Shown: positions 55,137 through 64,000 of the stretch, in pieces
Layout: each line of letters starts with the position of its first letter
Position numbering within the stretch: position 1 is the stretch's first letter
Assembly: GCF_030247195.1 (NCBI RefSeq)
Contig: NC_080672.1
Span: 345,958,413-346,022,412, forward strand
DNA: 64,000 nucleotides
Reading direction: 5' to 3'
Source: Topomyia yanbarensis
Taxonomy: Eukaryota > Arthropoda > Insecta > Diptera > Culicidae
Program-made: the position numbers and the translations under genes
The notes under the pieces: model-generated
What the model was told of the DNA's origin: nothing
The model's input: only the letters and a program-made list of their open reading frames with translations
Databases searched by the model: none

Positions 55137-57165
55137 TTAATGGGAGACTATTCTGTTTGATTAAGTATGTCAAAAACTTCGGAATGTTATATTGTATTAT
55201 ATTATATTGTACTGTAAAAGGTCATTTTAGAATATTGATTTAAGTACCTGATATTTGCGAATTATTGATAACTTCATTCGACTATAAATTATTAAATGAA
55301 CAGGAAATTTCAAGTCGTTTTGTTGGAATGTACACCGGATGAAATAATTTGATCGGTTTAAATTTTCGATTGAAATAGAGTGGTTCTCGTTTTGAATAAC
55401 CATTCAAACTTCCACCGCCTGCAGACACACCGCAAAGCATCGTAATAATTGGGAACTATTGTTTATTTTTCGCTTCGCTCGACGCTGTGAAACAAAGAGA
55501 AACATAACCTAGCTTTTTGATCGCACCGAAATTAGTTTGCTCTAATCGGGCATCACCATTTAACCACTTTAAAGCATAACCTCCTTCTCCCCCATGTTCA
55601 CAATTTGTTCCATTCGAACTGGAAAAAGAGGAGCTCGCCTTCGCCTGCATAATGATGAGCAATTATAATTTAATGCTTCCTTAGCACGAGCATGTTGTGA
55701 ATGAATGAAGAGCACAGCTGGAGGAGAGCTCTTTGCATCTTAGTGATCCGTTGGATCACTTCTGTCCGCTACTTTTTCCGACGATTGGATTTAAAATTTT
55801 TATTTGTATGCACGACTAACTGGTGACCTTTCCACATCGCATTAATTTTGGCTTGAATTACCAGATATCATCAGAGAGAATTTCTATCATTAGTTTCAAC
55901 TTGTGAAACAGTTATTGATATGGTATCCATATGTATTACAAATACTTCCAAAATAGAAGCTGTACTGCAAACAGCTCTTCTATACCCACACTGCTGAAAC
56001 TAAATTAATGATCGTTAAAATTACGATTAATCACGCATTTGTTTTTGTTTCATCCAGCGCATCTCAAGAACGACTTCAGAGTAATAAATCTTCGACGGTC
56101 GACGGCAGACTGGTCAAATTTACCCAGATTAAATCGTCTATCGCGAACAGCCCTCATTATGCTTCGCGGTTTCTCTAACTCCTCTGACTCACTCTGGGAA
56201 AACAATTGCATCATACGCTACGAACCCGCTCAGCTTAGTGAAGCGGTCCGTAGATGATATTACCTCACACTTCGTTTTTTTCACTGGGAAACTGAAGTGA
56301 ACGATTAAATTTTCCAACGGAAATGTGTAGCAAGCTCAGCACCTCTCCTATTAAGTACCATAGCACAGGTTCACTCGTTTTCGCTTTCGCTGCATCGAGC
56401 GATACGCTGAAGGATTGATTCAAAAGCTAGTCGTAGTTGGAAATCCGACGAGACGAAAATAACAGTACTTGAAAACGAAAAAAGGTAGCCGGCTCCGGAA
56501 ACCTCGTCTATACGCTGAGTAAGATATGATCTATTATTCATTACCCGCTAGTCGGCTTCTGGTTATGACTTTGCTGCAGCGATTTTATTGGCTTTGAGAG
56601 GAGTACAACTCATCATGGGGTGCGAGTTCTCATGTTGTCCACATTTTCTTTAATTACTCTGATCATTTGCTTCATTAGGGTATTATTAATCAAATTATGA
56701 GGACTCGTCCAAAACAAAATGCTGGAACGGATGTTTGTTAGGTTACCTCAATTTCCTTAGAAAGGCATACAAATGTGTGACGATACCGCTCTACACGTAC
56801 TGAAACTGATTGTACTCGATAAAATCTAGGTCACATTTGCATATTTCAATCATCTTCTAACACTCTCTTGAAATTCAAACACCGTGGAAACGGCACGAGA
56901 AAAAGAATATTTCAATTTTCTTGTCTGAAAGGATGTTACCGGAATCCACCCTCGCAACAGCGGTGCCATGGTAGAAATGAAAAAAAGGAACATGTTGGGA
57001 AATTCTTTCCCGCCAGCATGGGCTGATTGATGGGGCGCCACGACGGTAGTGGCTCGGCATCTTGGAAAACTACTTGCCCAAGTTAAGTACACAGATATTT
57101 ATCGAACATTTCTCCTTGGAATTCTGTTAAAGAAGAAATAGTTTACGGTTTTATTTAATTATTTT
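55137..57165. other. stretch with no recognised gene
   Basis: No gene or delimited element. Much of 55400-57100 has more even base composition and reads like unique DNA. Open frames at 56039-56257 (forward) and 56850-57092 (reverse, two frames) are unrecognised. Confidence 0.4.
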
Positions 57166-57169
57166 TCGT

Positions 57170-57785
57170 GATATTTATAGTAAAATGTTAAACATTTATA
57201 TAATATCGACAGTTTGGGTAGTTAATATTAATATTCGAGAAATTTTGATTCTATATGAGGAATTTTTGGTGTAAAATCACAATTTTCAAACTTCATTTAA
57301 ATTTTTTTCAGGTATATCACCTTTGCAAATTTTTTTCTAAACATGCCTGAAAGTATTCTCTTTGAAATGCAAGAAGAAGAAATTATTTTTATTTGTCTCA
57401 ATTTTAGATATAAATATTTTAAAAGGACCTATTTTTTATTCAATATTACTCATAACTTCGGTTCTAAAAGTGATACCTGAATTCTTCTATTATGAAAAAA
57501 ATTGTCTCGAGATACTTTACAAGTTGCCTGAAGACACCGTTTATGAAAAATAAAAAATAAAAAAGTTAGAGCAAAAAAACTATTTTTATTAGGAACACCC
57601 TAAGTTGCTCAATTAAAATAGCTATAAAATAAAAACCTTTGGAGATACAACTATGGCGTCTTCGGCAAAGTTGCTTGGTGTAAGTTCCTCTACAATGTTG
57701 CTGAAGACTGAAATATTCTATCTCCTCACAATCAGAAAATAATGTTTGAAGCACCCTAACAATAAAAGCCACCCTAATACCATCT
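57170..57785. repeat. AT-rich MITE-like repeat, ends not fixed
   Basis: 'ggaacaccctaagttgctca' (57591), 'gaagcaccctaacaataaaa' (57740) and 'gccaccctaatacc' (57764) are typical of ends of decayed mosquito repeats; 'cttcggcaaagttgcttggt' (57660) is another common repeat phrase. I could not pair two termini. The open frames within are AT-rich artefacts. Confidence 0.4.
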
Positions 57786-58281
57786 ACATCTGGAGATGGC
57801 CTAATCAATACTGATTATTTGACCTGAAGACATCATAGCTCTCAAAAAAAAAGGTTTAGCCACTAACATTTTTGTCTTCCTAAATTGTAAATTCGGACCA
57901 CTGTGCATTCATGATGTCACAAATTGAAAATAAAACCTTTTAAAGTAAGGTTCCATTTTTGGCACGGTTGCAGTTTTGGCAACTGAAAAAAAAATTGTTG
58001 CCAAATACGGAATCCCACTGTACTATCTTTCAACAGATTCCCGTTCCGGTCCTTGATCATAACCGTCGCCGGGGTGTTTTACGTTCTCATCGTTTTGTAG
58101 AACTTTCGCACATCGTACCTGGCAATGCCTACCTCTGCTTCAACGAGTACTGTTTCGTCGTACCCATGTTTCTTATGCCGAAGTTTTTTTCTCGGCGGCC
58201 CCTCTATTCTTTCAGCTGCCCGCTTCGGGACAGACGATGTTTGGACCTACTCGCTCTTAGTATGTGCAATAGTGCCCCATA

Positions 58282-58737
58282 CCCGACCAGGAGAAAATAA
58301 CTGGGCAATAACCCGAGCATACTATTTTTGGTATTCATACCAAAACTTAGTATTAATTGAATATTATACCTCATTGAGGTATTAAGGAGGTATTGAAGAA
58401 ACATTTTTCAATACCTGCTTAATACCTCAATGAGGTATAATACTTTATTTTAGTATTATTTATGTATTCCAGTTATTTTTACAAATACCAAACCAATACC
58501 TTATTGAATACCTCCATAGAGTAAATTTTATTATTGGAAGGTTAAAAAATGCTTTATTATTATTCAGGCATTATAATAACTCGTTTCATTATCAAATAGT
58601 TATTTGTAGAACATGTCTGTGTTATCTTTTTGGTATTTTACCTCTTATGTAGAGCTCATTAATACCATATTGTGGTAAACAGTCGTTGGTATTGATACCT
58701 AAATTTAGTATTCCGCAGTTATTTTCTTCTGCTCGGG
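58282..58737. mobile_element. 456-bp MITE with TA TSD and internal hairpin
   Basis: Left CCCGACCAGGAGAAAATAAC, right reversed CCCGAGCAGAAGAAAATAAC; 25 of 29 terminal bases match. TA stands on both sides (58280-58281 and 58738-58739), as for Tc1/mariner-type elements. A second palindrome lies inside: 'tattatacctcattgaggta' (about 58359) pairs with 'tacctcaatgaggtataata' (about 58423-58442). Confidence 0.75.
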
Positions 58738-58739
58738 TA

Positions 58740-59430
58740 GTTCTACCAAAGATACCACGGGGTTGGTTATCAGACCTTAACTAAGGGCGTCGATTTCTTC
58801 CTTCCGGGAAGGAATAGAATGTTTTACTGTAATGTTAAGATCAAATTGATACAAACATTACAGTAATGCGGGGCTGGTTGATGGAACGATAACCTCGGAA
58901 CATGTCTGGCACTGTACATGAAATGGGTCATCGGAAAGTCAATTGAGCTAACACCTACCTAAATCCATGAACCAAGTTATTTGCATGAATATATTTAAAT
59001 ACATGCAAACAGAAAAAAGTTCTGTAAATCACTACCAGCTAGTGGGAGATAGTATGGCTAACACATACACACATACAAATCTATATACTAACCCAAGAAC
59101 GAAAGAACTAGAGAAACATTGACAACAAATAAAATAAAGAATACAATTGATATTGATTCGAACAAAATTTTGTAGTTTTGTTCAGTCTGTGAATCTACAT
59201 GTTTTCCTCTGGCAACATCAGAATACTATATCGATTTTTCAAAAAGATGTAGTTTTTGCATGCTTTTTTTTACAGCAAAGCTTTCCGAAAATAAGTTAAA
59301 AGGAATAAATATTCTGCGTGAAAAAATGCGCTGAAAACAAGTTGTAACACTTTATACAAAAACAATTATGATAAAAATTAAATCACAAAAAATGTTTTTT
59401 TAAATTTTTGTTTTTTGTCAACACCTTAAA
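58740..59430. other. stretch with no recognised gene; one hairpin
   Basis: 'tactgtaatgtt' at about 58835 pairs with 'aacattacagta' at about 58854, a 12-bp stem. Nothing else recognisable. Confidence 0.4.
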
Positions 59431-59493
59431 AAATGAAGCATTTTAAACGCAATGCATCAAAAAGAAATGAAGCATTTTAAACGCCATGCATCA
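59431..59493 (+). repeat. tandem duplication of about 30 bases
   Basis: 'aaatgaagcattttaaacgc' plus 'aatgcatca' is repeated as 'aaatgaagcattttaaacgc' plus 'catgcatca' 34 bases later, with one difference. Confidence 0.75.
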
Positions 59494-59897
59494 TGGAGAG
59501 ACTATCACTAAAGTATTTTTTAACGATAACTTTAAACATATGTTTAACTTTCACACTGATTGACATGCAAAATTGGAATTTCAAATATGATTCAAAATGC
59601 TTTGAAATCTTCCGAAATGTGATAGTTTTCGAAATATTTGATATCTTGCTTCTACAAAAACAAGTAATTCGTGAAAGTATGCACTTTTTAAAAATTATTA
59701 ATCAAACGTGTATCATTTTAAACACGAAAAATATTTTTTTAGTATATTTGCATCATGGACAAACTATGAGCAAAAAAAATCCCAACTACAACTTATAACG
59801 TATTCCAAATCAAAATGGTCATTTTCAAAATGTAGCCGTTTTCAAGATATTTTAAGTTCTAAGTTCTTATACTGTTTTAACAAATACAATTATTTCG
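59494..59897. other. AT-rich stretch without a gene
   Basis: The forward open frame at 59493-59798 (101 codons) is AT-rich and has no recognised similarity. Confidence 0.35.
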
Positions 59898-60230
59898 TTT
59901 GATTGGGACCTTTCTTCGCGTTTCTCCATCAAAATATATTTTTCAAAAAATGTCCTGTAACTTTCCTGTTGACATCAAGGCGATATTGTGAGCCGTTGGA
60001 AATCAATAACAATCTGGTTCAACTATTCATGTAGTTGAATTATCAACCCACATAGTTTTATTATATATTCATTGTTTTCTTTTTGCTTTCAAATTGGTAT
60101 CGCCTTGATGTCAGGAAGAAAGTTAAAAGAAAATTTTCTATGCATTTTTAAAAACTTTCTGTTCTTGTTGAAGAAACGCGAATAAGTCACAAAAAGGTTG
60201 TAATAAAACAAAATATTTGTTTTTATTGAA
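59898..60230. repeat. inverted pair of dispersed repeats
   Basis: 59910-60005 ('tcgcgtttctccatcaaaat', 'tgtcctgtaactttcctgtt', 'gacatcaaggcgatattgtg') is matched in inverse at 60095-60230 ('tatcgccttgatgtcaggaa', 'gaagaaacgcgaataagtca'). A direct copy lies at 9600-9742. The two arms with their 90-base spacer probably form the end or whole of a foldback DNA element. Confidence 0.6.
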
Positions 60231-61400
60231 ACAAAATTTAAAATATGTTCAAAACGAAATTTTCAAAAATTTCGCTTATGAGCGTTAGATTTGAAATGGC
60301 ATTTAGAAGCATATTATATACCAAAGTTGTATTTTTAACTGCAAATAGTAGGAATTATAACAATTATGTTAAAAGTTGCTGTTAGGAAATATTTGCTATA
60401 TCTTCTCCATGTGCAAATGCACAAAAAAACTTTCTTTTGTTTAAAACGATACGCATTTAAATTGAAGTTTTGTCTGTCAATTAATATACAATTTGAAATC
60501 CTATTTAAAGTTGTTAGAAAATCTTTTTGTTGATAGTTTCTCCACGATGCAATTACATTTAAAACTTTTTTTTTTCTCTTTAGGATTTTGTTGGCAAAAA
60601 ATTGAAAATTCCAAAAGTGTTTTTTTTTGTAATTTATTTTTTGTGCATAAATTTTGGTTTTAACGACAATTGCAAAAACTTTTTTTCAATGCATATGTTT
60701 TTTCGTGCAAAAGTATTCCCTGTAACACGTTCTCGGGTAGTTTTGCTGAACAAAATACAGCAATCGACCATTTTTTTGTGGAAAATGCTGCATGCAAACT
60801 TCTACGACCTTTTAAAAAATTGCTCTTGTGTCAAAATGATGTACACTGTAGAAAATGTGTAGCCTTCCGTTCAGGTAAAACGTGTAAAGTTCATTGGAAT
60901 CGAATATAGTCGGTCCCGATTTCAAAGATTTTCAGACAACTCTTGGTGGAATTCCTCATCAGTAGCGATCCAAAAACAAAATGTATCTTAACAGCTAATT
61001 TGAATGGTTTCAGAAATCTCAAATTTCTGATCTGTGTGTAATGCGATTAAGTTGATGCTTTGTTTTTCTTAACCCTTTCAAGCACAGCTTTTGTCTATAG
61101 CATATACCGTTCCAAAACTATTTTTTAAAGTTTGGGTTGAGAAACGTGTTACTGATAGCTATAGATTAACGATTTATAACTTCTGCACTGTGCAAAATGA
61201 GAAGGTAGACTGATCTCAAAAACATGTTTCGATCAAATTAAGTGTCTCTGTCAAAATAAATTTTTTTGTCATTAGATGATACTAAGCCAACCAGGCTAAA
61301 TTCAGTAACTGCAAAAAAAAAAGTTCGTTAATGGTGTTCCAACTCATTGAGTATTTTCTCTTAAGAATTTGGGTAGAAGTGGTTTAGAGTGTACTGTACC
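60231..61400. other. AT-rich stretch without a gene
   Basis: Open frames at 60602-60862 and 60670-60909 overlap in different frames and are unrecognised. TTAACCCTTTCAAGCACA at 61069 resembles a piggyBac-like end, without a partner. The last bases ACTGTACC (61393-61400) also end the TSD of retroposon copy 1. Confidence 0.35.
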
Positions 61401-64000
61401 CTCCCCAAGGTTGAGGAGTTTGACGGTATTGCAAACATCATCATCGTTCATCAGCGTTAAAGAACAACTGTTTTAAGATGGTTATTGCATTACGCCTCGA
61501 TAGTGGTTCATCGAGGAGACCGAGAGGGCTTATGGGTCTTTTTTATGTTCGATGTTTCTTCATACTCTGCACCAGCGCATACAAACGCTCAACCACTGGT
61601 CTGTGCGCGGTGATGTGGCCGACTGGCAGGTCGACGTGCATTGACTTTTGCTGTGTGCCGTGTTTTCAAATATTGTTCCACAATTTGATGGCGGCATTCG
61701 TGGACAAGGCTCACAGTGGGAGTCATTGTATGGCCATTTATCGGTCGACTTCGTCATCGTGCATACACTAATTAAATTAATTTAATAATTGAATTAATTT
61801 AATAAATACATAAGTAGACACCTATTAGTTGTCGCTTTGTAATAATCGTAGTTTTTCGTACTAGTGTGTAATTGTTATGTGTTAGCCATATGTCTATCTA
61901 TATATGTGTTCGTCTGAGTATTTGTGGCAGTTGGGTCAGGGAATGGATGCAGAACTGGCGTATATGATAGAATAGTGGCTACTACTACTGGTGATCAATT
62001 TGTGCATTTGGTTCTATTAATTCGGGAAAGTCGGATTGGATAAATTATGGTACAATGAATTTACCGACGCACGGGAGTCATCCATTCCCGGCCAGCATAG
62101 TATGATGAAAGTCTAACAGCATGCAATTGTCGTTAATGGTAAATACACAACATTTGCTGCATTTAGACGAGTTTGATTGCATGTTACATGTGTTTTTCTA
62201 TTCTACTTCATTAGTCTGTACTTTTGCACATCTATTAGCTTGCTTTTCTATTATTGATGTATACCAAAATAGTATCGGTCAATTTATACACTTCTAATTA
62301 AGGTCTATACACCTTTTTTTTTCTTTATTCGGCATGTTATGATTCCTTTTATTAGTATATCTCTACTATACGTTATCATTACTCATATAGGTACAAACGC
62401 TCGGGGCATTCGCGATAACACAAACCTGGCCACAAACGCGACCATGCAATTGCAATAATCCACACTTACTTACGCCCACTATTTCACCTACATGAAAAAA
62501 CCCCGGTAGTTAAGTAAACGTAGTATCTTTAAACTTCCAAACGCGGTCTCAAACATTAACCCACCACTCGCGCGATCATGAAACGGTTACGTCCGGAAGT
62601 CTACCAGTCTGGAATAAAGTTTTCAGTTGAACCCATTAAAAAGTGCCGCTCATATTCAATAAACAACACGTTCCATGGTGACATAACCTGGAACTCTAGT
62701 GATATGGGAAACGGACTCTCTTCTACGATCTGTACCATACACTAAAAATTAAGCATTAGACTAACGGTTCGCGCGCGATCAAACAAGAATACACACTACA
62801 TCATTATAAAATCGAGATTATACACACGAAGTCACATACACGTGACAAACACGTTAATATACAAATGCTTGAGCCCTTCGCGACCATCCCCGGCACCTAC
62901 ACCCGTGATCTCGCAAACATGATAGCATCCCGGTGATAAAATGAATGTCTCAGCTCCTATAAATTTGCAAACGCAGTTTCAAGCGTGAACCCAAAAACTC
63001 CCGCGGTCGCACGATCATGAATCGATCACTTCCGGATGTTTCTATCCTTGATATCAGCAGACTAGGTCCATTCCTTCAATTGGATCAATTAAAAAAAGAA
63101 ATCTCTCACTCCACTGGACACCACGTTACATGGCGACATGACCAACGACTCTAGTGATATGGGGTAACTTATTCCCTGTCAGAATTTGAATTGTCCACCG
63201 AAAATTAACTATCTGAATGAAGGTCCGCGTTACCATCCAAGAACCCACGCGTATATAGAAATGGCCACACGGTTACAAAATTCAGTTTTGTACACGCGAA
63301 GTCACATGAACGCGAGCACACGTGACAAACACGTTAACATACGAACGCTTAAGCCCTTCGCGATTAACAACGCACACCTACGTTCGCGATCGTGCAAACT
63401 TAATAACACCCCGGTAATAAGGAGAACGTTTTGGCACTTACGAAGTTTCAAACGCAATCTCAAACGCGAACCTGCAAACGTCCGTTTTCGTGCGCTCGTG
63501 AATCGGTCTCGTCCGGAAACCATTACCCTCTGGCCTATTAACTTAGGTCCATTCATTCAGTAGGAACAATCAAAAAAATAAAGCTCATATCCACTAGACA
63601 ACACGTTGCATGGCGACATCACCGGGAGCTCTAGTGATATGGAAGATCTCACTTTCTTCTAGCATCTGTGCCGTGCACCAAAAATAAAGTGTTAGAGTAT
63701 TAAGTCCGCGCGCGATTATCCAATAACACACGCGAATATGCGAAAGGCACACGGTTATAAAATAGAATTTTTACACGCGAAGTTACATACACGTTAGCAC
63801 ACGCGACATACAAACGCACACGCGATCGAACACGTTAACGTACAAATGCTCAAGCCCTTCGCGATAATACACGCGATCGCGAGTCCCTACACCCGCACAT
63901 ACCTGAACCGTACAAGAATCACGGCCCGCTACAATTGGCCTAAAAAAGTGTTTTATTGTGCGCTATTGCCTGTCTCGTCTGCAAATTGTAGTATGTGATC
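61401..64000 (+). mobile_element. tandem-unit retroposon, copy 2, cut by the window edge
   Basis: Starts 'ctccccaaggttgaggagtt' then 'tgacggtattgcaaacatca' and 'tacgcctcgatagtggttca', matching copy 1 from 10420. CpG-rich units start near 62512, 62940 and 63421, preceded by a partial unit from about 62385. The final 'cctgtctcgtctgcaaattg' then 'tagtatgtgat' corresponds to 12385-12414 in copy 1, so the poly(A) tail should lie about 60-80 bases beyond the window. It is at least 0.5 kb longer than copy 1, mainly in the part between leader and units (61560-62380). The open frame at 63186-63563 runs through a unit and is not protein-like. Confidence 0.75.

Noticed and set aside
61069..61086. A piggyBac-like element starting at TTAACCCTTTCAAGCACA
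   Set aside because: No matching right end (reverse of CCCTTT followed by TTAA) was found before the next element.
63186..63563. 125-codon open frame in retroposon copy 2, and an 84-codon frame opposite
   Set aside because: They cross a tandem unit, are not kept in the other units or in copy 1, and have no domain-like sequence.

Overview
The window looks like intergenic or intronic DNA of a culicine mosquito, most likely the genus Aedes. Five tRNA-derived SINEs (about 24178, 53024 and 54967, plus 8504 and a head-only copy at 39731) have the Feilai-type layout known from Aedes: a tRNA-like head with pol III A and B boxes, then a body ending in a conserved motif that gives 'gaggcgaatgacc' in sense. 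The DNA is AT-rich and full of decayed non-LTR retrotransposons, DNA transposons and MITEs. I found no host protein-coding gene, rRNA gene or functional tRNA gene that I could defend. Every recognisable coding sequence is a broken transposon ORF.

Layout. 1-3100: no identified feature. 3102-8916: one old palindromic repeat element carrying four younger insertions: a hAT-like element with 8-bp target site duplication (TSD), an ORF1-only LINE derivative with 10-bp TSD, a TTAA element and a SINE. 10420-12489: a 2.07-kb poly(A)-tailed retroposon with a 19-bp TSD, built of CpG-rich tandem units and without a convincing ORF. A second, longer copy starts at 61401 and runs off the window; a diverged piece lies at 42175-42620. 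17575-21790: a foldback of short inverted tandem repeats, a second copy of the old element with an internal 0.64-kb tandem duplication, and gag-like LINE ORF1 remnants. 24178-30600: a SINE, a DD37E mariner-like transposase relic, TG-microsatellite repeats, a hAT-like element (26815-29182) with a near-perfect 475-bp palindrome nested in it, and an unidentified decayed coding stretch at 29693-30115. 33000-34500: a tRNA-like SINE head, a 108-bp MITE and a 336-bp foldback. 37100-38400: a third copy of the old element, a second DD37E relic and an RTE-like reverse transcriptase relic. 41640-43510: an inverted-repeat element, the diverged tandem-unit piece and a CR1/Jockey-like RT relic. 50330-52380: a very T-rich degenerate tract split by a TTAA-flanked element. 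53024-55128: two SINEs around a further RT relic. 57170-60230: MITE-like repeats, including a 456-bp TA-flanked element.

How the parts relate. The DNA elements relied on transposases supplied elsewhere, since no intact transposase is present. The SINEs and the ORF1-only LINE derivative end in similar 3' sequences, which fits shared use of a LINE reverse transcriptase. The nested insertions let the relative order of events be read directly. Element identities are from motif recognition and hand-aligned ends, not database searches.
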